A stretch of 64,000 nt of DNA from Dryas octopetala (Eukaryota; Streptophyta; Magnoliopsida; Rosales; Rosaceae): assembly GCA_963921425.1 (NCBI GenBank), contig OY992835.1:18104001-18168000 (forward strand), read 5' to 3'. A program made the translations under genes and the position numbers. Within the stretch, counting starts at the first letter, position 1; every line of letters starts with the position of its first letter. This document shows positions 35,388 through 47,073 of this stretch, piece by piece. The notes under the pieces are model-generated. The model saw nothing but the letters and a program-made list of their open reading frames with translations, was not told the origin of the DNA and ran no database searches.

Positions 35388-35819
35388 CACTGGTACAGGA
35401 AACACCACAAACTGTGATGCAACTTTTCTTCAAAACTTTTTGAGTGTATGAGGCATGTCATGATCACATCTGCTTCTACCAGACAGCACCACTGTCTTAC
35501 TTCACACGTAAGGTTGGCCACTGCTGTTCTCGCATAGAGCTAATTATCATTTGTCGACCATGATTGTCATATATATTACTGAAAGTAGAATTAGAGTTTT
35601 TGGGGGATATCCATCAGTTGCAAGTGCCAACAAAGAATTGCATTTGTGGTCTTATTTGACATCGAATGTAGATTTTATACATTTTACAGTCTGTAATATG
35701 TTGTATTTTACTTCCAAATGCAGCCTCCTTTAGTTTTTTGGACAGAAGCCTCCCTTTGTTTTTACCAGATAGTGAATGGCACATTTTGTGCAGACTATTA
35801 GATTATGAAGCAACCATCT

Positions 35820-35867
<48 letters not shown>

Positions 35868-35996
35868 CACAAGTTATAAGCGTATATACAGAGGCAAATG
35901 TAAATTGAGGTGAAGGCAGGGACAGAGAGCTAGAGAAGCATCAGTAAATTACAACTTAAGATCAATATACACAACATGAACGGTTATGATGGTAAA
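35388..35996. other. 3' UTRs of two convergent genes; (CT)n tract
   Basis: An uninterrupted (CT)n microsatellite at about 35824-35864 lies between the NUMOD3 gene and the small minus-strand gene. No other gene. Confidence 0.6.
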
Positions 35997-36505
35997 TTAA
36001 GTAGTAGGAGGGTAGATGCAATCGGAGCGGTTGATTTCAGAGTCTACGGTCTTCACCACCTCTGTCTTCTTGTTTTCTTTCTCTTCTTTCCCTTTCTTTA
36101 TGTCCTTTTCTATTTCTTCCTTCTACAAAACACAAACAGACCCCATAAAACATCAAGGATGGGGTGTCAAACATTCAAAGCTTCTTTTCTTTGGCAGATA
36201 TTCACATGCTGAGATATATATGGTTAACAAATCCATGCATGCTTCAAGGAATTGCATAAGATATTCACAAAGATGAAGAGGAGCAGTGCCATGCATGAAA
36301 CAGATCAAGGAAACAAAATATAACATACGTTGATGATAGTCTCAGTGGGAGGCAGCCTATGTCCATGAACGGTAGCCCGGTTGGACGCTTTGGTTACCAT
36401 AAGGCGCAACAGCTCCGGCTTCTTATTGGTCCAACTAGCAGCACTACTACCACTGCCTGCAGTTTCACTACTTGTAATGCCTCCAAACACAAATCTTGCC
36501 TGCAT
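35997..36505 (-). CDS. Small two-exon gene, 100 aa, unknown family
   Basis: Exon 1 is 36505-36329 (59 codons, donor AAC|GTATGT) and exon 2 is 36122-35997 (41 codons plus TAA, acceptor TTTGTAG|AAG); both are phase 0. The N-terminus (MQARFVFGGITSSETAG) is followed by TNKKPELLRLMVTKASNRA and GHRLPPTETIIN. Exon 2 is almost all Lys and Glu (KEEIEKDIKKGKEEKENKK), likely helical, and ends SDCIYPPTT. I recognise no domain and no targeting signal. The gene is easy to miss since exon 2 is too short for ordinary ORF lists. Exact splice consensus at both sides and the frame kept through 126 bases support it. It could still be a non-coding RNA with chance frames. Confidence 0.55.
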
Positions 36506-36763
36506 CTTCTATAATCCCACCTTCCCCTCTTCTCAATCTTCCTATTAGGGTAGGAACAGCAAACCCAAGAAATGGCAATATCATGAATTCATGATCATCA
36601 CTCATGAGACATGAAACCAAAACTCATGTCAAGCCCAAAAAAAAAAAAAAGGGTAAAAAACAAACTCATGTCATCTACATGGACTGCCACATGTCTTCTT
36701 AACCACACGTGTCGCCCAAGTGTTTAAACCATTATTTTAGTTTGTTGACTTCTATAGAAGTAT
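36506..36763. other. Upstream region of the small gene
   Basis: CT-rich leader then ordinary AT-rich sequence; no other feature seen. Confidence 0.4.
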
Positions 36764-36773
36764 ATAGAACTAC

Positions 36774-36962
36774 AATAATGCTAGTTGTCCCACATTTTTT
36801 CTCCCACATTTGTATCCCACCTGATGTGTCATTATTTTACTGGAAAAGTATTTCATTTTTCTTTTTTAGGTTTTATTTTTTAATTTTTAGTATCCAATGT
36901 ATGAATGTCATGTAAGATGGTATGAAATTGTGGTATAAAAATGTGGTAATATAGCATTACGG
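36774..36962. mobile_element. MITE with perfect 10-bp TSD
   Basis: ATAGAACTAC is on both sides (36764-36773 and 36963-36972). The ends are imperfect inverted repeats of about 55 bp: AATGCTAGTTGTCCCACA on the left, and AATGCTATATTACCACA inverted on the right. A 9-11 bp TSD is usual for Mutator-like elements. No coding capacity. Confidence 0.85.
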
Positions 36963-37244
36963 ATAGAACTACGAGCCTTATCATTATATGAACCGAACCC
37001 CTGGCATAGTGATTAATATGTATTTATTACGCCAATTATTTGCTATATTAATTGTGATGATCAAATAATATGGTTAAAAAAATGTATTTACTGCCATACT
37101 ATATTTGTTTGTCTTAAATGCATTACTGATCACATGATCACATCGCATCTACTTAAAACCTATCTATGCAAGTGTTTTCACCTTTGTTAAAAAGTGTGAT
37201 GAGTAAAATCTCCCTAAACTCATTATAAGATAATTAGCTATTTG

Positions 37245-37321
37245 TTTAATAGTATTAATTTCGTCCTGCAATATTAGAGATGTCCAAGTTTGAATCTCCT
37301 CTCATATAGACAAAAAAAAAA
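37245..37321 (+). mobile_element. SINE remnant with A-tail
   Basis: CAAGTTTGAATCTCC (37283-37298) resembles a Pol III B box, and an A-tract of ten bases closes it (37312-37321). It is similar in layout to the SINE at 30.8 kb. A MULE-like element begins directly after the A-tract. Confidence 0.5.
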
Positions 37322-37737
37322 GTGAGGTTATGCAGACCATCTTTAACTGCTGAGTTGATCATCCTAACATATTTTGTCAAATTTTTTTTCTATTTTACCT
37401 TTTATTGCAAAAACATGATGAATCACTCAGATCTATTCGGTGGTTATCTATCGAAATATTCATGAATGTTCGACAGATAAATGTCGAATAAACACAAATA
37501 TTTTGGCAGATAACTGTCAAATGCCTTTTTCATTTCCATTTTGTGGTTATCCATCGAATAATCCACCAATGTTCAGCAGATAATTGTCGAATAATCACAA
37601 ATATTTCGGTAGATAACTGTCGAATGACGCGACGAACAAAATTAAAATTTTTTATTTTAAGGGTAAAATTAAATTTTTAAAATTGGGTTGTCAACTCAGC
37701 ACTTTAGGGTGGTCGGAAATCGGAATAGCACCCCTCC
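37322..37737. mobile_element. MULE-like element A with six-hairpin array
   Basis: The left end GTGAGGTTATGCAGACC...CTGCTGAGTTGATCATCC pairs with the inverted right end GGGGTGCTATTCCGA...GTGCTGAGTTGACAACCC. Ten A residues flank each side (37312-37321 and 37738-37747), which would fit a TSD created by insertion into the A-tail of the SINE next to it. The interior holds an array of six 20-bp hairpins (37436-37624). No transposase. Confidence 0.6.
37436..37624. repeat. Six-hairpin array, 33-bp period (element A)
   Basis: 20-bp interrupted palindromes start at 37436, 37469, 37502, 37539, 37572 and 37605, so spacings are 33, 33, 37, 33, 33. The best are TTCGACAGATAAATGTCGAA and TTTGGCAGATAACTGTCAAA. 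Units 1-3 match units 4-6 in order, so the array is a duplicated triplet. Confidence 0.85.
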
Positions 37738-37747
37738 AAAAAAAAAA

Positions 37748-38061
37748 TCACTATATAGTAGTTGGGCTGGTTGAATGGGCTTAAGACCTGAGGCCCAATA
37801 ACCTGCAAGGTGGGCCGGTAGGAGGTCATTTTCATCCACCGACAGCTGCATTTGACATTCCTTCATGATTGGGCTTCCCCTGCCAAATGCGTTTTATTCA
37901 CTCAATTCTTTCATCACTTATTCCAAAATCCGATCGAACACTCACAGACACAAACACGAAGCTAACGAGAAAGCGCTTTTTCCAACCGCTGCTTCAAAGT
38001 TCAGTTATATCAGTGACAGCCACATTGCACATTGTGCTTAAATCAAAAGCAAAAGCCAGAA
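37748..38061 (+). promoter_or_regulatory. Promoter and 5' UTR of the O-fucosyltransferase gene
   Basis: GGCCCAATAACC and GGTGGGCCGGTAGG (37792-37821) are site-II-like GGCCCA/TGGGCC boxes about 250 bp before the ATG. The open frame at 37869 overlapping this region is the UTR read in another frame. Confidence 0.4.
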
Positions 38062-40413
38062 ATGGAGAGGTCCGATTCGTCCTCGGACGAAGACGACGAT
38101 CGTCAAAACCTAATCGAACAGAACGAGAGGAAGCCGCACCAGCTCCCGAGCCCTCGATCCGCCACCACCTTCCACATCGACGACGACGATGTCGACGACC
38201 GCCACCAAAACCACCACCACCACCACCGGGAACTACGACACCGTTTCGCCTCCCTCAAGTTCAACGACTTGTTCAACAAGCGCTTCCTCTTCATCGCTGT
38301 CTTCCTCCCGCTCATCTTCGTCATCCTCTACTTCACCGCCGACATCAAATCCCTCTTCTTCTCCACCAACCTCTCTCTCCCTTCCATCGATTCGCTCTCC
38401 GACAAGCTCCGCGAGTCCGAGCTACGCGCCCTCTACTTGCTCCGACAGCAGCAGCTTGGCCTCTTCAATCTCTGGAACCAAACACTCCCCAGTCCCAATT
38501 CCAATTCCAATTCCAATTCCACTTCCAATCACTCCAATTCCCAAATCCCATTCTTTTCGGATTTCGAATCCGCCTTGTTTAGACAGATTTCATTGAACAA
38601 ACAGATTCAGCAGGTTCTGTTATCGCCCCACGCGTCCGGCAACTCATCCGAGGACTCCGAATCCGGTTTCCGGGATCCGAGTCTCGGCGATCGGTGTCGA
38701 AAAGTGGACCAGCAGCTCTCTCAAAGAAGAACCATTGAATGGAAACCCAATTCGAAAAAGTACCTTTTCGCCATTTGCGTTTCGGGCCAAATGTCCAACC
38801 ACTTGATTTGCTTGGAGAAGCATATGTTTTTCGCGGCATTGCTGAACCGGGTTTTGGTGATTCCGAGTCCCAAAGTGGATTACCAGTTCAGTAGGGTGCT
38901 GGACATCGAGCACATTAACAAATGCTTAGGCAGAAAAGTCGTGGTTTCGTTTGAAGAATTGGCGCAAGCGAAGAAGAATCACATCCACATTGATAGGTTT
39001 ATATGCTATTTTTCGCATCCTCAGCCTTGCTATGTGGATGAGGAGCATGTTAAGAAGCTGAAGGGAATTGGGGTCTCCATGAATAAGCTCGAGTCTGCTT
39101 GGGTTGAGGACGTGAAGAAGCCGAGCAAGAGGACTGTGCAAGATGTTCAGTCCAAGTTTTCGACTGCTGATGATGTTATTGCTATTGGGGATGTTTTCTT
39201 TGCTGATTTGGAGACTGAATGGGTGATGCAGCCTGGTGGTCCTCTTGCTCACAAATGCAAGACTTTGATTGAGCCAAGTCGGCTTATAATGCTTACTGCG
39301 CAGCGTTTCATTCAGACATTTCTTGGGAAGAACTTCGTAGCACTTCATTTCCGGCGACATGGCTTTTTGAAGTTCTGGTACACTTTTCTTGCCTTTCCCT
39401 GTTCATTGTTTTATGTTTAGCTCACGCACTGATAGAGTTAGAGTACACATGTAATGGACCATTTTGGCTTACCTAGATGCAAGTAGCTGTGATATTGCAT
39501 TATACTAGTCTGTCTTGCAATGGTTAAATGTAAAGGCACACAGCAATAAGATCCCAACTCTAAAAGTACTATGAAGTCTGATTTCAAGGCATCAAAAAAG
39601 TTGCAGAACTATTGGGTAGTAAATGACCCTACTTTATTGGACTCAATGTTGGAATAATTAATCTTTTATGGAAGATGTAATGGGTTTGCTTGTCACCGGA
39701 TAATTTAGAGTGTGATGTCAAAGCCTCAGTTTTATAACCAATTATGGTGTGCTTTTACAAATCAGATTGTGGATCTTGTGGCATTATTAGGAGCAAGTGC
39801 ATGTTATTGGCATTTTTGGTCTGGATGTGTCTGTGCTGTGCCTCTAAAATGCTTTTGCTTATTTTTCAGCAATAATAAACAGCCAAGTTGCTTTTACCCC
39901 GTTCCCCAAGCTGCGGATTGCATCACTAGGGTGGCTGAAAGGGCCAATGCGGCAGTTATATATCTTTCGACAGATGCAGCTGAAAGTGAAACTGGTTTGC
40001 TGCAGTCACTAGTTGTCGCGAATGGAAAGACTGTACCACTTGTTAAACGGCCTGCACGAAATTCAGCTGAAAAATGGGATGCTTTGTTATACAGACATGG
40101 ACTTGGGGATGACAGTCAGGTAAGATTTTGCAACCATATTAACATCCTGTGATTGCATTAGGGTGTGTTGGTTTTTAGACAGAATGTCAGTGTTTCTTAG
40201 GATCCATGTATCTTATATGCCCTCATTATCTTGTAGGTCGAAGCTATGCTGGATAAGACAATATGTGGCATGTCAAGTGTTTTCATTGGAGCATCTGGAT
40301 CTACTTTCACAGAGGATATCTTGAGGCTCCGTAGGGGTTGGGGATCAGCATCTTTGTGTGATGAGTACCTCTGCCAAGGTGAATTGCCGAACTTCATAGC
40401 AGAGAATGAATGA
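38062..40413 (+). CDS. GDP-fucose protein O-fucosyltransferase family, type II membrane protein
   Basis: Three exons: 38062-39377, 39870-40119 and 40237-40413, in phase, 580 aa. The start at 38062 (MERSDSSSDEDDD) begins a short acidic cytosolic tail with a His-rich run (HHHHHH). One membrane anchor follows (RFLFIAVFLPLIFVILYF, about 84-101), then a Ser/Asn-rich stem (NSNSNS from an ATTCCA repeat). The catalytic part has KYLFAICVSGQMSNHLICLEKHMFFAALLNRVLVIP and, near the end of exon 1, FVALHFRRHGF, the HxRR-type motif that binds GDP-fucose. It ends GASGSTFTEDILRLRRGWGS. This fits the plant-specific O-fucosyltransferase family of the Golgi, and the Arabidopsis relative is At1g53770 (from memory). 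The acceptor substrate is unknown. Confidence 0.88.
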
Positions 40414-42463
40414 AGATACTGTATTGGGTGATTGCTATTTTTTGTGGTTTAACCTGCCTCTTTTGTATGCACTTCTGATTAGTGGTTGGTTTGCCCTGAA
40501 ATTTATTGAAATGTATATTAGTGTATGATAGCAGCGTCTGCATATTGCAAATGAGTTTGTTTTGTGCACCTCATTTTCTTATTATCTTGTTTTACTTGGA
40601 GTTAAGAGTTTTGCGTACTTCATTTTAGTTCAAGTATGATATATGTGATGCACATGGTGCTTGTGAATGAAGCTTTTGGCACTCTTCTTATGAAAAAATT
40701 ATTGGATATAACTGATATACAATCATGTGGTGTAACCAATCTAACGTCTAAGAGTATAATTATGCGGTATGTTTATATTTGTATAATATAGTATTAATAA
40801 TATTCACTTATATTATGACACATAGATTAGTTATATTACATGACAGTGTATTAGTTATACAGAATATCAAGTATTGTACTAAACATCCAAGATTTTTGGT
40901 GCTGTAAAAGAGAGAAAGAAACAAACTTAAAATGATCAAATGCTGAAAGTTTTCACATTTTCCAAAACTTAATTAGATGTAGAAACAACATTTATTAGAT
41001 GTTTTTATATATGTATGCGTGTGTGTGTGTGTGTTATACTTTGTTTTTTCCAAGTGTAGATGTTTATACATTTTAATCACTGATATTTAAGAAACAACAA
41101 ACCCCATTTGCCATATTGATATCTCAGAGATTTTTTTTCTTTTATTGGTGCTAATGTTAATCTTTCTGAGAAATAATTGAGATGAAGTGTGGATGGCTGT
41201 GTAAAGTATAAGTGTATAACAGGTACAGTTCACTGATCCATTTGGCCTAGTTGAGTTTTGGTTCGTCGTGAATTTGTGATGCTCAATACTAGGCCATAGA
41301 ATCTGTTGGGGAATCCTGCATGTATCCTTTACAAGAGGAGTGCACTATGGTACAAATTTCAGCCATTATCAACAGTGTTTGTATGACATCTAAATTTAAC
41401 GGTGAAAAATAATGATGAAAATTAAAGATGAATTCGTCAATATGCCGTGTAGAATTTTCGTAATTTTGGATAAAACAAAGTTTACAGACTGAAAAAAAAA
41501 AAAAAAAAAAAAAAAATTGGGATCAGAGTTAGTTGCCAAATTAGAAAATTGAAAGCAATGAGGTGGTAACTAGTCACCAGACTCGTGACTCCTCCTAGTA
41601 AGCAAAGAAATAGATGGGAATTGTCTCTCATCACTATCAGTCATCAAGGCAGCCATGTAAGCAAAGCAGAGAAATTCAAGGAAGCACCAATTGACCAGAC
41701 CCTACATACACACCCAACCCAAGTGGATAGGATCAAATCAATACAATCAACAAGTGGGCCGAATATCATCGAAATTCAATTTGCGTGAGATTTGGGTTCT
41801 CACTTTTAAACAAACAAGCACTTCTCAGTTTCATTCAAGCTCTGTGTGTGCACGTGGAGACTACTACAACAGCTGAGTCACACTCCATTCCATTCGCCTT
41901 CACAAAATCACAAAATCACAAACACAACAATTTCACAACACAACCACGACGCCGCCTCTCTTTCCTTGTATACGATCTGTGAGTTTGTCTGTCACTGGTG
42001 ACTGACTCTGTGTTGTTGGGTCTTCGACTCTTCGTAACTTCGTATTTGGCTCTCGGTTTCATGCTTTTCTTCTTCTTCTTCGTCTTCGATTCTGTCTCGT
42101 TCGCCAACCTCAAAATCCGAAACTCCCACATTCACATTGCACCGTTTATTATTCCTTTATTATTCTGATTTGATTTTGAAATTCATGTTTCTGTTTGTGT
42201 ACTCCATTGACTTCGTCCAGGATTTAAAATAATTATTAATTTTAGTATTCAGCATTTTGATTCTTCATCATCGTCTTCTCTTGGAATATTCCAATTTCAT
42301 TGATTCGGTTTCTCAAAAACAAAACACGAAAAAAGATTCAATTTTTATTTATTTTATTCATGTGTGTTCTTGATGAGAACGGAAACTAAAGTTATATAAG
42401 AAGTGGGTTTTTGACAAGGCGGGCAAGGCAGGTAATTGTTGTGGTGGGAACTAACTGGGAACA
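40414..42463. other. Intergenic; promoter and 5' UTR of the next gene
   Basis: Poly-A run at about 41492-41515 and a (GT)n tract at about 41018-41033. The last about 500 bases are CT-rich and probably transcribed leader, perhaps with an intron in the UTR. The ORFs at 41585-42131 are not convincing. Confidence 0.45.
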
Positions 42464-45400
42464 ATGAGAGCCAGACTGATAGTGTTTCCGGTGAGAGGGA
42501 GGAATTGGTGCTTTAGCAGATCCATTGAACAAGTTGCTGACTCTGCCTCTGCTCACACTCCTTCCACTATCAAAGACCTCTGGAGAAAGCTCTCTTTCTC
42601 TTCCAATGCCACTCCCAATGCCAATGCTAACAACCCTTTTGCTGCCAACGCCGAACTCATCGTCGATTTCGTCTCTAACAAGGTCCATCACAAAACCCAA
42701 ATCATAGTTTTAAATTTAGTTTTACTACTGCTTTGTTTTTACTTGGGTTTTCTTATATCTATTTGAAAATCATGTTTTTGTTTTATTTTCTTTGTGAGTA
42801 GATGAACAGAGCTTGGATGGGTCTTGAGAAGGCGCCTCAGGGAACTTTTAAAAACAAGCTTCATGGGTAAATTTACAAACTCATTGAATCTTAACTAGAT
42901 TTTGGTGGCTTCCTATCACTCACTCTGGGTTGTTTTTATTTTTTAACTTAATCTAGCTTATAATGGTGCAGGTTGGGATTGAAGCTGTTGGCTCGGGTTA
43001 AGCCGTCTGAGATTTTCCTGAAATCAATCTCTAAGGAGGTCACAGGTGTTGAAGTTACATACCCTTCGAGGTTTCTTTCTGTTTCTATCTTGAAAATTTT
43101 TTCTTTTTATCCATTATAAGCGCCATCTTTTTCAGCTTCTTGAAGAACTACTTTTAAAAAGCACTCACTATTCACACGTACAGAATAGGGCAGTTTTACT
43201 TTGAAAGATAACACCTTTTGTTGTACAATGCTAAATACTGCATCTCATAACAGTCAAGTATTTGGTCTGAATCGAAGTTGAGAGAAGCTTCAAAGAAATT
43301 ATGTGGTTCTTTATCATATGCTCATAGGCATCGCAAATTAGCATATCAACTTATAAGCTATTACATTCTGCCCAATCACAAGCGTGAACCATGCGGATTT
43401 AGTAGTTTTCAGTCAAAACAATTATGGCTTTAATAATTTTTCTCTGAAAAAAGGATTTATTAGTGTGAAAAAGATGCACATTCAACATTCTAATTTTATT
43501 TGATTTCTTTGTAATATTATTTTTTATGTTTTGGTGTACTAATCATATAATGGGATTTTGCAGCTTAAATGCACGACTTGTGCGTAGAAGGTTACGACAT
43601 ATTGCCATGAGGTATTTTTTCTTCTGAATTTGATAACTAGAGGATTGAAGCTAAGTTCTATCACAATTTATATGGTATTTTTAATTTCATCTTTTTTCTT
43701 ATCCTCGAGATTGAGCAAGAACCGAATATATGTAAAATCTAATTGATGAAATAGAACAAGGAAAGCCATCACAAAAGAAGAGCAACCAAGAGAATGATTT
43801 TCTGGCAAGGAAAAACCCTTCATTGATCATCCTAAACCATAAAATCTTATGTTAATTAGCCACTCTCCTGAACCCAATTGAAAATTTAAAATCAAGGAGG
43901 GGTGGCTTCATTCAACGTTTATCTTTTATGACATATTATCTTGTAGAGCAATGCTGCATTATTTCTGAAAATTCCTCGACTTACCTTAGATTTAGAAGAA
44001 TATGCCTAACTCACGGTACCAATAACTTTGGGCATTATTTTCTCGAGTGTCATGCCATGATGAATTTTTGAGAGCTTCATGTATTAAGAGTGGGGAGTAG
44101 CAGTAAAATTCATTGTTGAGGGCTTAAGCTTTATGTATTGAGAATGATAACTAGATCCACGACTCATGGAGTTTCTGTTGAATAATGACCTTTGGAACCT
44201 AATAGCCAAAGGCTCCGTGCTGTTGTGGTGCATTTGGTGTTTGTTGCTTAAAGGGCTATGGAAGATGCATGTACTTTCTTTTGGATATAATAATTTGAAT
44301 ATATTATTGGATCAGAATTTATTGATGAGAAGTGCTATCTGATTATCAGGGGATCTGTGATACACAAAAAGTACTTATATGGCTCGGTTACATTGCTTCC
44401 TTTGACATCTGCATTTACTGTACGTATGTGCTAACTCGTGTTTTCAACTCTTCCTTCACTTTGAATTTGTTCAACCTGTTGATTCTCTTTGATGTTTTTG
44501 CACTTCTCAGTTTACATATCTTTTTTTCAAATCAAATAAATTCCATCCTTACTTGATTTGTTTTTAATTTTATGCAGGTTTTGCCTTTGCCTAATATCCC
44601 CTTCTTCTGGGCTTTATTCCGTACTTACTCTCATTGGCGAGCTCTCAAGGTGCATACACTGTTTCAGATGTGTTGTATTATGATTTCTTTTGTAATATAA
44701 ATTAATAAATGAGTTAAAACTTGCAAAAGATGTTTATAGCTACTGTTTGGGTCCTAGTAGATCAATCATGTATTGCCACTATTACAATATGTGATATTAT
44801 AATATTCTTTTCTTGCTTTTTGTTTATGTTGATATCCTAGGGAAGCGAGAAGCTCCTTCAGCTAGTCTCAGATATCCCTGAGACTTCAAATTGTACCGTC
44901 AATGAAAGCAATGAAACTGAGCTCATCGACTCTCAGCATGGAAGCAAAAAGTCATTTGATTCTCCATGGGTAAGTTATATTATGACCCCCTGAAATTGGA
45001 GACAACTGATTGTGATTTTTGGTGTGCGATTTTGCCTATTACCTCAACCATTACTTGTTGCAACTTTTGGTTACCCATCTGCATGAGATCTGACCAACTC
45101 TATCCCTATGGCAAGTGTGAGGATGTAAGCTTGCACACACACACCCCTGTGGTCGCAGATGCAAGCTTGCACACACACCATGTTCCCCTTGCTCACAGAA
45201 TGCACACTAGGGCACACACCTTTTCTGCAAATGCATATAGTATTTATCACACTGACGGCTGACCCCTGTCAAACATAGCATCCTTCATACTGATCGATGT
45301 CAATGGAAATTATCTCTCTTTTACTAAATGTTTTTGTTCATTGGTGTAATTAGGTTTTGCAGCCATCTAAAGAACTTGAAGAGTTTCTTCATCGTGGAGA

Positions 45401-45497
45401 TGAGCATGATGGTCTCAAAAAATGTGCTATATTAGATATCTGCAAAACCTTTGATTTGAACTCGAATGATGTTCTCAAATACAGAGATTCAATGTAG
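42464..45497 (+). CDS. Mitochondrial K+/H+ exchange-related protein
   Basis: Eight exons in phase: 42464-42682, 42802-42866, 42972-43070, 43564-43611, 44350-44419, 44578-44649, 44841-44969 and 45354-45497, 281 aa. The N-terminus (MRARLIVFPVRGRNWCFSRS) is Arg-rich with no acids, as in a mitochondrial presequence. The core KAPQGTFKNKLHGLGLKLLARVKPSE, then RRRLRHIAMR, YGSVTLLPLTSAFTVLPLPN and PFFWALFRTYSHWRAL is the pattern of the Mit_KHE1 family. YGSVTLLPLTSAF...IPFFWALF is the only hydrophobic part, so membrane contact is likely there. Yeast members are tied to K+/H+ exchange and volume control of mitochondria. Exon 5 (70 bases) is needed to restore the frame. The tail is Ser/Asp-rich and variable. 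Confidence 0.85.
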
Positions 45498-46740
45498 TTA
45501 CATTGTTGCATTTGTTTTCCATATGAAATGCAACATCACATTCTCTTGGGTAAAGAAATTTGATTTTTTTTAATTGTTGAATATCGTTGCTGTGTCGGTG
45601 GAAATTTTGAATTATGAGGAATGCTTGGATGAATGCACCAGATTATGAAGTTTTGCCCTTGTAATGTGAAGGAAGCATTGGCTACCAAATTTGATTGGTT
45701 TACTGGAGTGTCAGTAAAAATCAAGTCTTTGCTGATAAGCACCAATCAAATGAGCCCATGATGGGGTCCACCATAAGAAAGAAGATGGTGGACCCCATCA
45801 TGAGCTCATTTGATCGGTAATGAGTACAAGGTTGGTACTCAAATTTGAGTACCCAAGCATTTTTCTGCTGATAATATTACACTGCATGTCATGTGTGTGG
45901 AAGGAGAAACCACTGATTTGCATTTGCCCATTGTATTTTAGCTACCTTGCCTTGTTTCAATTCAAAATTTTTTGCTTATTTGGTTTTGCAAATCACAATA
46001 CAGCAAGCAAGCATTAGCAATACAACATAGTGCAAATTCACTGAATGGGTAAATTAAATACCCCCAACTAATGTACCTCTCTTCTCTGCTTATTCTTCAA
46101 GTTTACAGCATATCATGTGGTCTACTACATGTCCCAATTCCAAGCCCCAAAAGATGATGGTAGACTTAGTAGTATCAAATACCCAACCTTAGACTAGAAT
46201 TGGTGACCTCTACCTCTATGAAGCTTTGTTATCTATGACTAAAAATAAGTGAGTTTTCTAGATGCACTTAACAGTTTGATCAGCATACTTAGCATCGATT
46301 TTTTTTTTTTTTTTTCAAATAATTTTAAAAAATCTTTAAAATTTAAAAAGTAAAAAAAACAAACAAGATGACCAATTATGGCTGAATATTTTAAAAGAAA
46401 ATTTAAAAAGCATGTGGGCATAGTGAGTAAAGAAAGAAGTGACATAGCAGGAGTTGATCGGTGAACATTTAAGAAGAAGAGTTGCATATATTGGTATTTA
46501 TGTGGCTGTTTACAATTATGTATTTGGGGTTCTATTGTAATATTGTAATTATCAGAATTTTTTTTTTGTGTAAAAGTGTAAAACAAGGAAATTTGGAAGT
46601 TGTTTTTAAGTAAACCTGTTCATCCTAAAGTCTATAAATAGAACTTTATGCTAATGAAAAAGTCACTATGATTCTCCTACTTCTCCTTTGTGTTCTCTAA
46701 TTTTTTCCCTCTATATTCTCTTCATTTTATAACAGGTTAT
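45498..46740. other. Intergenic, with a strong hairpin
   Basis: Contains the 33-bp-stem hairpin at 45742-45816 and an 18-bp perfect palindrome GTACTCAAATTTGAGTAC (45834-45851). A long T-tract lies at about 46300-46315. No gene seen. Confidence 0.5.
45742..45816. repeat. Near-perfect inverted repeat, 33-bp arms, 9-bp loop
   Basis: CCAATCAAATGAGCCCATGA... at 45742-45774 pairs with its complement at 45784-45816, with two mismatched positions in 33. The loop is AAGAAAGAA-like. The hairpin lies about 245 bp after the stop of the K+/H+ exchange-related gene, so it may be in its 3' UTR or be a small mobile hairpin. Confidence 0.95.
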
Positions 46741-46844
46741 CAACATTACACACACTCAAAAAATGTTATAAATCCATGCACAAATAGGAAAAATAAAAAA
46801 ACAATCTAGATCCTTTCCTCTTATCCAAATTGGGTGGGCACGTG

Positions 46845-47073
46845 GTCTCTGAAGGGCCCAAGCCCAGCCCACATAACTAGCATTCCATGCACGCGCCGGA
46901 GTCACCGAATTTTGCCTATAAAATATAAAAAGCAAAACGCAGAGCAGCATATTTGATGCGACAAGTTGGGCATAGCTTGAAGAAAAAGAAACGATTGATT
47001 CATTGAGCTCAAATACTTCGAGAGCATTTAGCAGCAGCAGGCCAAACTCCAATCTCTAAATCTCGACTCTCCA
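46845..47073 (+). promoter_or_regulatory. RPT1 promoter: TGGGC cluster and TATA box
   Basis: AGGGCCCAAGCCCAGCCCAC (about 46854-46873) has three TGGGC motifs on the minus strand within 20 bases. A TATA-like CCTATAAAATATAAA lies at about 46914-46929, about 145 bp before the ATG. TGGGC-type motifs are known in promoters of plant proteasome subunit genes that respond to proteasome stress, and also in housekeeping genes generally. Confidence 0.55.

Noticed and set aside
37869-38596. Pro/Arg-rich and Ser-rich frames overlapping the fucosyltransferase
   Set aside because: They are alternate frames of exon 1 and its leader; the real frame carries the membrane anchor and the catalytic motifs.
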